Shown here in pieces: positions 8,384 to 18,299 of a DNA stretch of 64,000 nucleotides (position 1 is its first letter; the number at the start of each line of letters is the position of its first letter). Position numbers and translations under genes: made by a program. The DNA is from Rheinheimera sp. MM224 (GTDB lineage: Bacteria > Pseudomonadota > Gammaproteobacteria > Enterobacterales > Alteromonadaceae), in assembly GCF_947090785.1 (NCBI RefSeq), contig NZ_OX352320.1, positions 1,426,001 through 1,490,000 of the forward strand, given 5' to 3'. Under the pieces are notes generated by a model that saw nothing but the letters and a program-made list of their open reading frames with translations, was not told the DNA's origin and did no database searches.

Positions 8384-11300
8384 TTAACGGCAAAGCTGAC
8401 CTTGTTGGATATAAGGATTCAGAATAGGTGCCATACCTTTGAGCACTTGCAGTGGCAAGGCTGAGGTAAAACTAAAATCTTCAGCACCTTTACCCGGCAC
8501 AAAAGCAGTTAAAGTGCCGAAGTGATTGTCCCCCAGATAAAATACAAAGGTAGCTGTGCGGTTAATGGTAGTGGCTTGTACAGTGCGGCCACGAATAACC
8601 TGAGTTGCCATCTTGTTATCACCTGTGCCTGTTTTGCCACCTATCAGTAAAGGCGAGCCATCCGCTTTGGTAAACGAACCCTGCAAACGGCGGGCTGTGC
8701 CACCATCTGCCACCTGCGATAAGGCAAAACGTAAAGCTCTGGCTACTTCAGGTTTCATCACCCGTGTCGCTTCATGTGGCTGATACTTTAACTTCACTTC
8801 ATAAGGGGTATTCGCAGCAAAATGCAGCTGATCGACCCTGACTGTAGGTAATAACATGCCGTCATTTTGGATAATACCAATCAGCTCAGCCAAAGAAGCA
8901 GGTCTGTCACCTGAACTACCCAAAGCAGTGCCCAGCGAAGGCACCAGGTGGTCAAAAGCATAACCGAGTTTTTTCCAGCGCTGGTGAATATCCAGGAAAG
9001 CTTCTACTTCGAGCATAATGCGGATCCGGGTATCACGGGCACTGCGGTTCGAGGTTTTAAATAACCAGCGGTACACTTGCTGACGTTGTTCTGCGGATGC
9101 ATCCACCGCTTCTTTGAAGGTGGCTTGCGGGTTTTGCTGCATAAAGCTCAGCAGCCATAATTCCAGCGGGTGGACCCTGGCTATATAGCCTTGATCCATC
9201 AGACTGAATTTACCCGGACCGTATTTGTTATACAGCTCATCTATATCTTTTACCGTCAGATTTTCTTCTGGCAGGCGTTGCTGCAAAAAGGCGCTGAATT
9301 TGGCGAAATCAGAATCAGGCAACAAATAACGGTGTACCGCCGCCAGACGATCCGGTGTTTGTTTTAGGCCTTCAAAAAACGTGCTTAAACGGTCTTCCTC
9401 TGTTTTCTTCTGGTATTTACGCCAGAAACGTTGCAGGAAAGAGCTGCCTTCTTTGTCGGCAAAACGACGTAAATAATCTTCGCGGCGTGGATCTTTATCG
9501 TTTTTCAGCAGTAGCGATGTACTGCCAGCAGTTTGGTAGCTGCTGCTGTAAGACACTATATCGCGCATCAGGCGGACAAAAGGTAGGTTAATAGATTCTT
9601 TTAACGACTCCAATACTGTTGGAACTCTGCTGTCCTCCTTTTTCTGGAAGTTGTTAAATACCTGCAAACCACCACCAGTAAAGAAGCGCTCAGCAGGAGA
9701 AGCTGAGTAGGTGCGTTGCAAGGCCGCATCAAGCATTTTGGATAAATCACGGTCTGCTGTATGGGCCATATAAGTTGCTGCCCAACGGGTTAAATGATCG
9801 TTTGGTGCTATATCAAGGTTCAGCAGGTTTTCCGGCAGCTCATCAATAAAAGAGTCATGCAGCTCAGCCACAATTTCCAGATAGGTAGTCAGTACACGTA
9901 GCTTGGCTGTAGAACCCAGTTCAAGTTTACTACCTTCATTTAAGTCAAAAGGCTGGTCGGTGTTGTCGGTTTGCACCCGTACTCTGTTACCGCCAGGCGT
10001 TTTTTCAAATAGGGTAAAGCTGTAAGTGACTTTATCTGTATTGGTGGCACTTAACAGTTTTTCGCCCAACAAGCCGACTTTTTCGGCGACGACAGGCGAG
10101 GCCAGACTATTGAGGTAGTGGCTGACTTTTTGCTGCAGTTCATGATGTAAAGACACTTTAGCGGTCAAATCCAGCCGATCTAAGTCATACAGCTGTTGGT
10201 TCAGCAAGGTGCCTAAGCGGCCACGGGCGACGTTGATCCCTTTGAGGGTTTGCGCATCCTGTTTGATCCCAGGTGCTTTACCTCCTTTAAATAACAAACG
10301 TTGCGACATGGCCGAATCGGCTAATTCTTTATCTATCACATTGGCATTGGCCAGTACGCGTAAGTGGCTGTTAGTCAGGTCCTCTAAATCATCATGACCT
10401 TGCAACAAATAATAAGAAGGACGACGCTGGGCTATCATCAATGCCAGCACCTGACGTAAGGCCAAACCTCTTAAGCTTTTATTTTGCTCTGTAGGTTCTG
10501 CATTTAACACCTGGTTAAAGCGGCCAAAATCAGTGCCAAACCAGGCCCATAACGCATCACCCACACCATGCACTTCGCCAAAACCCGGCGCTGAAGAAAG
10601 TGGCACCGAGTTTAAGTAATCCAGCACAATTTCATGACGGGTCAAAGAGGTGTCTGCGCCATAGCGGTATGCTCGCACAGAACCTGACACCATTTGCAAA
10701 AACTTGTCGGTAAAGCTTTGGGTTAAGCCCTGAGGTGAATGGCGGTATTTTTCAATTTGAGTGGCAAGGGTACTGCCACCTGCAGATTGGCCCTCTAAAT
10801 TTAATACTTTAGTCACCTGAGACACGGCTGCCATCATAAAACGTGGCCAGTCAACCGCAGGATTCGAGGTGGCTGGTGAAGTTAACAACTTACGGTTTTC
10901 TATAAATAACAAGCTATTGCGCACTACAGCAGGCACGTCAGCCGGATGGTTATAAACACGCTGCGGGTGGGAAAACGAAAACAACTCTTCGTTGCGGCAA
11001 TCACCAATCAATAATCCACCCTGAGCTTTTTCACGGTAAGGCGGAAAAAATCCTAATTGGGTATAAAACAGCAATTCTGAAGAGAAGGCAGCTTGCTGCT
11101 CTATAACAAAATTGCTTTGAGTCAGACGTGGAATAAATTTGGATAACTTCGAATAACCCAAACGTTGATCAAAAGGTCCGGCTATCGGATAGGACACCTG
11201 ATCTGTTGCACCTGGCTGCAACTGGTAGGTTAGCTTTTTGGTATAGACACTGATTTCTGTCGCCTGATAATGCGCCGTATGCAGCTCGTACGCGACTAAT

Positions 11301-11470
11301 GCTGCGCCAGAGAGTAATAACAGAAAAAATAACGCTGGGATCAGGCTGCGACGGCGTGGTTTAGGCACTGGTGCAGTCTGCTCTGACGGTCTTTCGTCAC
11401 GGTAGTTATCAAATTGCATTTGATTAAAATCTGGTGGGGATGACAAGTTCTTATCCATGAGTTCAGGCAT
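8384..11470 (-). CDS. Large class A penicillin-binding protein (glycosyltransferase-transpeptidase), divergent
   Basis: 1028 residues, larger than usual PBP1 proteins. A Pro/Arg-rich cytoplasmic N-terminus and one membrane anchor (LIPALFFLLLLSGAALVAYE) precede a GT51 domain recognised by GGSTLATQIEK. The transpeptidase domain shows STAK (in GSTAKLRV), SIN (in ESINLPFVRL) and KTGT (in GGKTGTGDN). The GT51 entry motif, normally EDxxFxxHxG, reads ENRKLLTSPATSNPAVDW, so only the Glu is kept; glycosyltransferase activity is questionable while the transpeptidase triad is intact. A long insertion lies between SIN and KTGT. It probably acts in periplasmic cell-wall synthesis. Confidence 0.8.
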   Translation of the reverse strand: MPELMDKNLSSPPDFNQMQFDNYRDERPSEQTAPVPKPRRRSLIPALFFLLLLSGAALVAYELHTAHYQATEISVYTKKLTYQLQPGATDQVSYPIAGPFDQRLGYSKLSKFIPRLTQSNFVIEQQAAFSSELLFYTQLGFFPPYREKAQGGLLIGDCRNEELFSFSHPQRVYNHPADVPAVVRNSLLFIENRKLLTSPATSNPAVDWPRFMMAAVSQVTKVLNLEGQSAGGSTLATQIEKYRHSPQGLTQSFTDKFLQMVSGSVRAYRYGADTSLTRHEIVLDYLNSVPLSSAPGFGEVHGVGDALWAWFGTDFGRFNQVLNAEPTEQNKSLRGLALRQVLALMIAQRRPSYYLLQGHDDLEDLTNSHLRVLANANVIDKELADSAMSQRLLFKGGKAPGIKQDAQTLKGINVARGRLGTLLNQQLYDLDRLDLTAKVSLHHELQQKVSHYLNSLASPVVAEKVGLLGEKLLSATNTDKVTYSFTLFEKTPGGNRVRVQTDNTDQPFDLNEGSKLELGSTAKLRVLTTYLEIVAELHDSFIDELPENLLNLDIAPNDHLTRWAATYMAHTADRDLSKMLDAALQRTYSASPAERFFTGGGLQVFNNFQKKEDSRVPTVLESLKESINLPFVRLMRDIVSYSSSYQTAGSTSLLLKNDKDPRREDYLRRFADKEGSSFLQRFWRKYQKKTEEDRLSTFFEGLKQTPDRLAAVHRYLLPDSDFAKFSAFLQQRLPEENLTVKDIDELYNKYGPGKFSLMDQGYIARVHPLELWLLSFMQQNPQATFKEAVDASAEQRQQVYRWLFKTSNRSARDTRIRIMLEVEAFLDIHQRWKKLGYAFDHLVPSLGTALGSSGDRPASLAELIGIIQNDGMLLPTVRVDQLHFAANTPYEVKLKYQPHEATRVMKPEVARALRFALSQVADGGTARRLQGSFTKADGSPLLIGGKTGTGDNKMATQVIRGRTVQATTINRTATFVFYLGDNHFGTLTAFVPGKGAEDFSFTSALPLQVLKGMAPILNPYIQQGQLCR

Positions 11471-11562
11471 CTGCCATTTCGATCGATTTTAACTGGTATA
11501 GGCTTGCTTTGCAGCTGAATTTTGTTGAGTTTTGTCGATCAAACATACTGATTTGTCTCCAT

Positions 11563-12411
11563 TTACTGCTTTCGTTCTGGTTTGAACTCAGTTGGAGGCG
11601 GCAAAACCTGAGGATCAAACCATAATTTAAGACTTTTTTTGAAGGAGGGGTCCGCTTTCACTTTGGGCAATACAGTATTAATAAGTTCAACTTGCTGCCG
11701 TCCCCAGTCGCTATTGCTGCAACCTACAGCACCGGCAATAGGTAGTGGCAACTCAGCCATTGGCACATAAACCAGGCCTTTGGCTTGTTCTGGTGCGGTT
11801 TTGTTCAGGTAAGTCAGAATAATGTCGTAGTCGAGTGTGAAATCAATGCGACCACTTTGGATCATTTTCAATAAAGCGACAGAGCTTTCATCACCAGAAC
11901 GAGTCAATGCAGTTTTGCGGTAAGGTTCTAACAGGGTTTCCAGCTCGCCATATTTGCGACCAGCAGCCAGCCCCATCTTAAAAGTTCTGGCTTCTAACAA
12001 ACGAGCCAGCACTAATGGACTACCAAACTGTTGGATAAAGTGATTCGCCAGTGCTTTGCGGGTGATGACTCCCTGAGGTCTATACCAATGGGTTGGGGTG
12101 CTGAACACTGCAGTTTTGGTTGGCTGAGCTCTGTGGATCATACAAGGAAAACACAGAGGCTCCTTGTTATTTAGTGCCTGATGGATTCGGGTTTGTGGCA
12201 TCAATAAAATCTGATGTTCTGTTTCGGGTAACTGCTTTTGAATACTGTTTAAGAGTTGATCACAAATGCCTTGTTGATCAAAAGTGCCGCCTACAATATG
12301 AAAGGGAGGGGATGTGTTGGTTGCCCAGCTCAGCAGAGGTTTGGCTGAATTTGCTATACTGTTGCTGCTAAGCAGCAATGCCACCAGAGCCAAAACGAGT
12401 CGCATCTGCAC
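11563..12411 (-). CDS. Periplasmic solute-binding-like protein (SBP_bac_3/TIGR02285 type)
   Basis: 282 residues with a cleavable signal peptide (LALVALLLSSNSIA) and a two-lobed type 3 solute-binding fold judged from patterns such as WATNTSPPF and the DFTLDYDIILTY region. No ABC permease or ATPase is adjacent, so it may be a sensor domain or an orphan. Ligand unknown. Confidence 0.65.
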   Translation of the reverse strand: MQMRLVLALVALLLSSNSIANSAKPLLSWATNTSPPFHIVGGTFDQQGICDQLLNSIQKQLPETEHQILLMPQTRIHQALNNKEPLCFPCMIHRAQPTKTAVFSTPTHWYRPQGVITRKALANHFIQQFGSPLVLARLLEARTFKMGLAAGRKYGELETLLEPYRKTALTRSGDESSVALLKMIQSGRIDFTLDYDIILTYLNKTAPEQAKGLVYVPMAELPLPIAGAVGCSNSDWGRQQVELINTVLPKVKADPSFKKSLKLWFDPQVLPPPTEFKPERKQ

Positions 12412-12476
12412 AATGCCTCAGTTTTCTTTAACATATTGTTAATCTAACCAATGCATTGCACGAGGACAAGGTTTAA

Positions 12477-12507
12477 TTTAGTTCAGCACCACAGGCGCTG
12501 AACTAAA
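12477..12507. terminator. Strong hairpin after slyD
   Basis: An 11-bp perfect stem, TTTAGTTCAGC / GCTGAACTAAA, lies downstream of slyD on the minus strand. The A/T ends make it a plausible bidirectional terminator. Confidence 0.6.
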
Positions 12508-12529
12508 TACACAACCAGATTGTGGCTGA

Positions 12530-13012
12530 TTAATGATGGTGATGACCACCTACACCATGTGCATGACCGTGTTCAATTTCTTCTGCAGAAGCTGCACGCA
12601 CATCAATCACATCAATCTCAAAGCTTAATGTTTTGCCAGCCAGTGGGTGGTTGGTATCCACTTCAGCTTTAAACATGCCTACTTTAACAACAGTCACCTG
12701 ACGTTGACCTTGTTCAGTGTTCACTACGGCCACCATGCCTGGTTTCCATTTTTTTGCGCCCATCAGGTGTTTCACCTGAACGCTTTGAATAGAATCTTCA
12801 GTGCGTTCACCGTAAGCATCTGCTGGAGCTAAAGTGACGTTGAATTTATCACCAGCCTGATGACCTTCCATTGATTTCTCTAAACCTTCAATCAGGTTAC
12901 CGTGACCTTGCAGGTATAAAACCGGGTCCTGGCTTCTGGAGTTTTCTAATACGCCAGTCTCGTCTGATAAGGTGTAGTGGAATTGAACCACAGTATCTTT
13001 AGTGATTTGCAT
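12530..13012 (-). CDS. slyD: SlyD-like FKBP-type peptidyl-prolyl isomerase
   Basis: 160 residues. FKBP fold with the IF-domain insertion typical of SlyD, starting MQITKDTVVQFHYTL, with the conserved G-x-LIEGLEKSMEG and PADAYGER motifs, and a short His-rich tail (HGHAHGVGGHHHH) that would bind Ni/Zn. SlyD is a cytosolic chaperone/isomerase that assists nickel-enzyme maturation. The tail is shorter than in E. coli SlyD. Monocistronic, with a strong hairpin downstream. Confidence 0.88.
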   Translation of the reverse strand: MQITKDTVVQFHYTLSDETGVLENSRSQDPVLYLQGHGNLIEGLEKSMEGHQAGDKFNVTLAPADAYGERTEDSIQSVQVKHLMGAKKWKPGMVAVVNTEQGQRQVTVVKVGMFKAEVDTNHPLAGKTLSFEIDVIDVRAASAEEIEHGHAHGVGGHHHH

Positions 13013-13086
13013 TGTCTGTTTATCCGCTGCTTGCTAAAAAAATGGCCGCTATTATTACGCAAGCCATCATTCGGGTCGACTTTTTT

Positions 13087-13938
13087 CTATGATTGATGCA
13101 CTAAAGCTGGATGGGTTTGAGCCCAGCTTAACGGGTCCAGTGCGTAAAAGGATCGTAACTGCTGGTACAAAGCCGGATGCTGAGCAGCGAATAAATCAGG
13201 TTGTTCAAAAAACACCTCTGAAATGACTGCAAAAAATTCTGCCGGATTAGTGGCGGCGTACGAGTCAAACAAAGTGGGTAAACCCTGCGCCAACTGTTTT
13301 TGTAATTGTTCAAATTCATGGGATAACACCAAAGACCATTCTTGATATGCCTGAGTGCTGCTGAGCAAAGGAGCGCCTGTGGCCTGACCTTTCAGCTGAT
13401 CCAACTGATGGGCAAATTCATGGATCACCAGATTATGACCATCGTTACAAATAGCTGCTGATTTTAAGGTATCGACCCATGACAAGATAATCTGGCCGGT
13501 TTGCCAGGACTCCCCCAAACGTACTTGCGCCATTTCGCTGACGACTCCTGCTGTATCTGATTGCGCAGTGGGCACTACAAAAGCGGCCGGATAAATCAGA
13601 ATTTGTTTTAACTTCGGGTAGTAATGAGCGGGTTTATTTAGCAGCAGCAAGCAAGCCTGCGCTGCAATGGTGACTTTCATCTCGTCTGTTACTACTAAGT
13701 CAGCACAGCCAACAAATTGTTTTTCTGCCACAAAGACCTGGATCAGTTTTTTCAGTTGCAACTGCAAATCAGCAGGCAAAGCCCGAAAGTAGGGCATACG
13801 ATGTTTTAAAATTTGACGCCATGCTGCAGGAAAAGGCTGCTGCTGAATTTTTTTCCGGCGATATGTCTTCCAGACAGGTGGCAAAAATATCGCAGCTAAC
13901 ACGACGAGCGTCAGCAAGGTTAACAACAATAAAGGCAC
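13087..13938 (-). CDS. mtfA: MtfA-family zinc metallopeptidase
   Basis: 283 residues. An N-terminal membrane segment (LLLLTLLTLVVLAAIFLPPVW) is followed by the MtfA domain with the zinc motif HEFAHQLD (HExxH). E. coli MtfA is a cytosolic peptidase that interacts with the glucose regulator Mlc; the membrane anchor is common in marine relatives. Its 5' end lies close to the upstream region of upp on the opposite strand. Confidence 0.88.
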   Translation of the reverse strand: MPLLLLTLLTLVVLAAIFLPPVWKTYRRKKIQQQPFPAAWRQILKHRMPYFRALPADLQLQLKKLIQVFVAEKQFVGCADLVVTDEMKVTIAAQACLLLLNKPAHYYPKLKQILIYPAAFVVPTAQSDTAGVVSEMAQVRLGESWQTGQIILSWVDTLKSAAICNDGHNLVIHEFAHQLDQLKGQATGAPLLSSTQAYQEWSLVLSHEFEQLQKQLAQGLPTLFDSYAATNPAEFFAVISEVFFEQPDLFAAQHPALYQQLRSFYALDPLSWAQTHPALVHQS

Positions 13939-14078
13939 TGTCAGTGCTCCACTTGATCTCTGATGAAGCTGTTATGGCGCCGCTATCAATAAATTCAAGG
14001 TCAGAGTGGCTTAACAGGTTGCGTCTTTACAGAAAAAAACTATACCCTTTGAGTATCTATAAAAGATTGAGCCTGCTG

Positions 14079-14732
14079 ATGAATCTGTTTCAACTGAATT
14101 TAACCCCTGGGTTAGTGCACTCCATTTTATTGCAACTGCGTGACCCTCAAATCCAAAAAGATCGGCTGCGCTTTAAATTTAATTTAGAACGATTAGGTTT
14201 TTTATTGGCAGCCGAGTTAGCAAAAACTCTGCCTGTGCACAAAGTTGAAGTGCAAACAGTACTGGGAACTACAGAAATTGCAGTGCCTACACAGCCTCCG
14301 GTTTTAGTCACGGTGTTAAGAGCAGGTCTGGCTTTTTATCAGGGGTTTGCCAATGCCTTTGATGATGCAGACAGCGGTTTTATCGGCGCTTATCGTGTGG
14401 AAGGGGAGTCTGCAGAGCAGCTTGAGATCAAAATGAATTACGCGGCTTTGCCTGATCTAACAGGCCGGGATTTGATTTTAATAGACCCAATGCTGGCGAC
14501 TGGCGGGTCCTTGCTTAAGGTCTGGCAATTGATTGCAAGTCAGGCAACACCTCGTTCTGTGCATGTGGCCGCAGCTATTGCAGCACCTGAAGGTGTGGAG
14601 GCGTTGCGCCAGCATTTACCGCAAAACAGTTATTTATGGTTAGCTGCTTTGGACCAGCAGTTGAATGAGCAGGCTTATATAGTGCCAGGACTTGGTGATG
14701 CAGGCGATCTGTGTTTTGGTCCTAAGCTTTGA
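14079..14732 (+). CDS. upp: Uracil phosphoribosyltransferase
   Basis: 217 residues from ATG 14079; the longer frame upstream is antisense to mtfA and has no matching family sequence. It shows the PRPP-binding motif DPMLATGGS, the TVLRAGL segment and the C-terminal uracil-binding YIVPGLGDAGD of UPRTases, which convert uracil and PRPP to UMP in pyrimidine salvage. It is rather divergent from E. coli Upp at the N-terminus. The ribosome site is weak, so the exact start is uncertain. Confidence 0.85.
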   Translation: MNLFQLNLTPGLVHSILLQLRDPQIQKDRLRFKFNLERLGFLLAAELAKTLPVHKVEVQTVLGTTEIAVPTQPPVLVTVLRAGLAFYQGFANAFDDADSGFIGAYRVEGESAEQLEIKMNYAALPDLTGRDLILIDPMLATGGSLLKVWQLIASQATPRSVHVAAAIAAPEGVEALRQHLPQNSYLWLAALDQQLNEQAYIVPGLGDAGDLCFGPKL

Positions 14733-14759
14733 ATTTTGAAGCTAAAGAAAACATCTCCA

Positions 14760-15794
14760 TCAAGGCGTTTTAGCAGCTAATGGCTGGCGGATCATCCATT
14801 GTTGTTTGGGAGCTATGATCTGCTGCAATGGCAATTGGCTGATACTGTGCTGGTCCAAAATTCGTATATGTGGGCTCACTTGTTTGGCATAAGGTTGTTG
14901 TTCCAGAATACGTAGCGCCAAATCGATACTGATGCGGGCTTGGATCACAGGCGAATCTGTAGCTGCTGCCAGTAACTGACCGCTTTGGATCAGCCGCACT
15001 ACCTCTGGATTGGCGTAATACGCCATCACTTCAGTGTTTGTCAGGCTTTCAGCCGAGATAAAATTTTGGGCAACACCAGCAGCGACAGCATTGGCCAGTA
15101 TATAGTTAGGCTGTTCATGGCCAAACAGCTGCCGGACTAAAGTGGCCTGCGAGAAATTGTCGGTGGCGCCATAACCACCATGCACCAGCTTAATCTGACT
15201 ACCTTCTAATTCTTGTTTTAAACCCCGTTCTGCATCCTGCACCCATGCTGCCTGGGCTGGTCCTGGAAACCAGGCAACACTCAGGCTCTGCTGCTGACTG
15301 TGTTTTAACAAATACTGGATACTTTTGGCTGCCATATCCGCAAAAGACACTGAAGAACGGGCCGTAATAGCCGGGCTCTTAATACCATTAATCAGATCAA
15401 TCACCGGAATGCCGGAATTTTTTAGCTGTAAAATTAAATCATTTAAGCCTTCACTGGAGATTGCGGCAATAATCAGCGCGTCGGCGTTGTTCGTTATACA
15501 ATCCTGCAGCTGCTGGCGTTGGCGCGGTAAGTTTTCATAACCTCCGGCTTCATATATTCCCAAGTGTACGCCCTGGCGTTTCGCTTCCTCTGCTAAACCC
15601 CAGGACACGCCCCACCAGTAATGATCTTTGCCATGAGGTAACAAAGCGCAGAGCCGCCATGTTTTATTAACTTTTTGCAGAGGTTGGTACTGCAGCTTGT
15701 TACCGTCAGCCTGTACGTCAACCGGAAACCAGTTTTGCTCTGCCCACAAGGCGGTGCTGATCCCAAGGCTAATCATCAAAAACGCTTTGAACAT
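14760..15794 (-). CDS. torT: TorT-like periplasmic binding protein
   Basis: 344 residues, a typical TorT length, with a signal peptide (FLMISLGISTALWA). The type 1 periplasmic-binding fold contains LCALLPHGKDHYWWGVSWG near the N-terminus and the ribose-binding-like repeat ADALIIAAISSEGL. In E. coli TorT binds TMAO and partners the TorS sensor kinase. No torS, torR or torCAD genes are near, so this is either an orphan partner of a distant TorS or a related ligand binder. Confidence 0.75.
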   Translation of the reverse strand: MFKAFLMISLGISTALWAEQNWFPVDVQADGNKLQYQPLQKVNKTWRLCALLPHGKDHYWWGVSWGLAEEAKRQGVHLGIYEAGGYENLPRQRQQLQDCITNNADALIIAAISSEGLNDLILQLKNSGIPVIDLINGIKSPAITARSSVSFADMAAKSIQYLLKHSQQQSLSVAWFPGPAQAAWVQDAERGLKQELEGSQIKLVHGGYGATDNFSQATLVRQLFGHEQPNYILANAVAAGVAQNFISAESLTNTEVMAYYANPEVVRLIQSGQLLAAATDSPVIQARISIDLALRILEQQPYAKQVSPHIRILDQHSISQLPLQQIIAPKQQWMIRQPLAAKTP

Positions 15795-15866
15795 GAAATC
15801 CCCTTTTTTTGTATCTGTTTAAAACTAGAGGAGATTTCAGAGCTTAGCGAATTGCCTTTCTCTTTA

Positions 15867-17138
15867 TTAGTGTTGATCCAATTTTTTTCGCAAATGCCAG
15901 AAGTACCAAAGCACCATAGCGACCACCAGCGGAATACTGATGGATTCTATGGTTTTGGCAGGCCACTGCGGGATCCAGTGCACTATGGCTTGCTGAGCTT
16001 TAGTGAGAAGTTGCAGTGAGTAGTAGCTGATGGCGACGACTGACAAACGCTCGACAGCACTTTGTAATTTAAGCTGCAAATGGGCTCTTTTATCCATAGA
16101 CGATAACAGCGTCTGGTTTTGCCACGCCAACTTTAAGTTGATTTGAGTACGTAACAATTCCGTAGATCGCCCCAAACGTTCTGCCAGTTGTTGCTGACGG
16201 GTTAAAATCGACTGCGCTGTTCGCCAGGCTGGCGTTAAGCGTCGTTCGGTAAAATGCTGTAATGACATCAAGCCTTCAACAGGCTGTTCATCCAGACTCT
16301 TTAACCTGTCCAGAGTCAGTTGATAATAAGCATGACTGGCCTGTAATCTGCTGCTGTTCTCTGAAATTTGATGCTCTGTCTGGGCAGCTAACTGGATTAG
16401 CTCATCCAGCAACTGCTCGTCATTGCCTTGTTTTTGCTCGATGCGCGAGGTAATCACCGCCAGTTGTTGCTCTTGTTGTGGCAACTGATGCAGCGCCTGC
16501 TTGCAGTAAGGCCAGGCTAACAGAGCCAGTTTGCGATAGTTACCCAAATCGAACAGCTGCTGCACTAAAGCACCCAAAGCACTGCGGCTCAGGCCGTTAT
16601 CCAAAACCAGCATACGGCCTGCGCCTTCATTGTGTTTACGAAAATCAGTCCAAATTCTGGCTTTGCCGTTAAATACCATGCTGCTGATCAAATGTTCACT
16701 GACAAAAAGCTCTGTTGGGTCTTGCGTCGCCAGTTGAGCCGGCTGAACTATGCTCAGTTGCACCACCCGAAACAACTGTCCTGGCAAGCTGCTAAACCAT
16801 TCGTTGTCTGGCACTAAATCCTGTGGATCACAAAATAAACTGGAGGCCGCACCGCTGCGGATAAAGGTATAAGTGGAAAACTCATTGTGCCTTTCCCAGC
16901 GTAGCCAACAGTTGCCCAATTGCAGATTGCAGTCTTGTTCATGCGGCTCCAGATTTTTACCTTGTTGCAGCGCCAATTGCTGCATAGCCTGATATTCAGC
17001 TGCACGTGAAGTGCTGGATAAGGTCAGTACAAACTGACAAAGCTGGCAAGGAGAGTCCAGAGCCGGGAAAAAGCGTTGCTGTAACTCTTGTTCCAGCAAA
17101 TCGCGTTGCGGGTGTTGGCGTAAATAAAGTTGAACCAT
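15867..17138 (-). CDS. DUF3422 family membrane-associated protein
   Basis: 423 residues from ATG 17138, which has GGAG six bases upstream; the longer frame has no ribosome site. The N-terminus (YLRQHPQRDLLEQELQQRFFP) matches the HPxR...E.H.R start of the DUF3422 family. The middle is a helical, Gln-rich probable coiled coil (~200-370), and the C-terminus carries one or two hydrophobic helices (IPLVVAMVLWYFWHL). Molecular role unknown. It is transcribed toward torT, 72 bp away, possibly together. Confidence 0.75.
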   Translation of the reverse strand: MVQLYLRQHPQRDLLEQELQQRFFPALDSPCQLCQFVLTLSSTSRAAEYQAMQQLALQQGKNLEPHEQDCNLQLGNCWLRWERHNEFSTYTFIRSGAASSLFCDPQDLVPDNEWFSSLPGQLFRVVQLSIVQPAQLATQDPTELFVSEHLISSMVFNGKARIWTDFRKHNEGAGRMLVLDNGLSRSALGALVQQLFDLGNYRKLALLAWPYCKQALHQLPQQEQQLAVITSRIEQKQGNDEQLLDELIQLAAQTEHQISENSSRLQASHAYYQLTLDRLKSLDEQPVEGLMSLQHFTERRLTPAWRTAQSILTRQQQLAERLGRSTELLRTQINLKLAWQNQTLLSSMDKRAHLQLKLQSAVERLSVVAISYYSLQLLTKAQQAIVHWIPQWPAKTIESISIPLVVAMVLWYFWHLRKKLDQH

Positions 17139-17395
17139 AACAGACTCCAAAACTAAAAAACGAACAAGCCACAAAACTGAAGCAGTATCCGTACCCAGCC
17201 ATGACAGTCTGATGTCAATTAGTTGATTTTATTGATAAATTTAACATCTTTTCTGTGGGTTTTCTTTGTTAATCAATACCTTGATGTGCTTTCCTTGCAC
17301 AACAGAGCACTAAAAAAGTGCATTTTTGTTAACACTTTATTTTCAAGTGAGGCGGGCTACACTTAAAACAGGAACACAACAAGGAGGGCAAACCA

Positions 17396-18226
17396 ATGCG
17401 AACTTTGTATTTGTCGCTGTGTTGTACGACCATGCTGGTCACTGTACCGGCTTTTGGTCTTGAAACATTACCCCAGTTACAACTGGCTCAGTCTTATCAG
17501 CAGCAAGAGGCGGTATCTGACTTTTGGATCAGTGAAAAACTAGATGGGGTACGTATCTTTTGGGATGGCAAGCAGTTGCGCAGTCGCAGCGGGCAGTGGA
17601 TTAAGCTGCCGGATTCTTTATTGAAGCAACTACCTGCTTTTGCTTTGGATGGTGAATTATGGGCAGGCAGAGGTCGGTTTCAGCAGGTGATGCAGGCGTT
17701 GCAAAGCTCCGGAACTGAACTCTGGCAAGGTATTCGGATAATGGTGTTTGATGCACCACAACAGCCCGGCACTTTTACTGAACGACTGCAGTTTTTAAAG
17801 CAACAATTGCCAGATACAGCTTTTGTGCAGTTATTACCCCAACAGCAGTTGCAGACAAAAGCCCAGCTTGATGAGCTGTTGCAGCAGGTGGTGGCACAAG
17901 GTGGTGAAGGGCTAATGTTGCACCATGCAAAAGCTCTTTATCAAAGCGGACGGGTCAGTCATCTACAAAAACTGAAACTCGTAGAGGACGCAGAAGCCAG
18001 AGTGGTGGCGCATTTACCGGGGAAAGGCCAGTTTAGTGGCATGCTGGGCGCATTATTGGTGGAGTTACCAGATGGCCGCCGCTTTAAGTTAGGCTCGGGT
18101 TTTACTGTAGAAGAACGGAAAAAACCGCCAGAAATAGGGCGTTTAGTGACTTTTCAATACCAGGGATTAACCCATAAAGGCACGCCTCGTTTTGCAGTTT
18201 TTGTGCGGGAACGCTCAGAGCCATAA
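17396..18226 (+). CDS. ATP-dependent DNA ligase, exported minimal type (LigE-like)
   Basis: 276 residues with a strong AAGGAGGG ribosome site. A signal peptide (MRTLYLSLCCTTMLVTVPAFG) precedes a minimal adenylation plus OB-fold ligase. Motif I is EKLDGVR (adenylated Lys), motif III is FALDGELWAGRG, motif IV is EGLMLHHA, and the motif V region is LQKLKLVEDAEARVV. Lig E enzymes with leader peptides are known from Haemophilus, Neisseria and Vibrio relatives and are proposed to act on DNA in the periplasm, possibly linked to uptake. It is distinct from the essential NAD-dependent ligase. Confidence 0.88.
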   Translation: MRTLYLSLCCTTMLVTVPAFGLETLPQLQLAQSYQQQEAVSDFWISEKLDGVRIFWDGKQLRSRSGQWIKLPDSLLKQLPAFALDGELWAGRGRFQQVMQALQSSGTELWQGIRIMVFDAPQQPGTFTERLQFLKQQLPDTAFVQLLPQQQLQTKAQLDELLQQVVAQGGEGLMLHHAKALYQSGRVSHLQKLKLVEDAEARVVAHLPGKGQFSGMLGALLVELPDGRRFKLGSGFTVEERKKPPEIGRLVTFQYQGLTHKGTPRFAVFVRERSEP

Positions 18227-18299
18227 AAAGCCTGTCTGCGGCTCTTGTAGCCGCCTGAACAACCAGACAGAATAGCGACCTTCAGCTGATGAGGTAGCT

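Noticed and set aside
13821..14078. Longer N-terminus for upp
   Set aside because: The extension is antisense to the mtfA coding region and does not resemble UPRTases.
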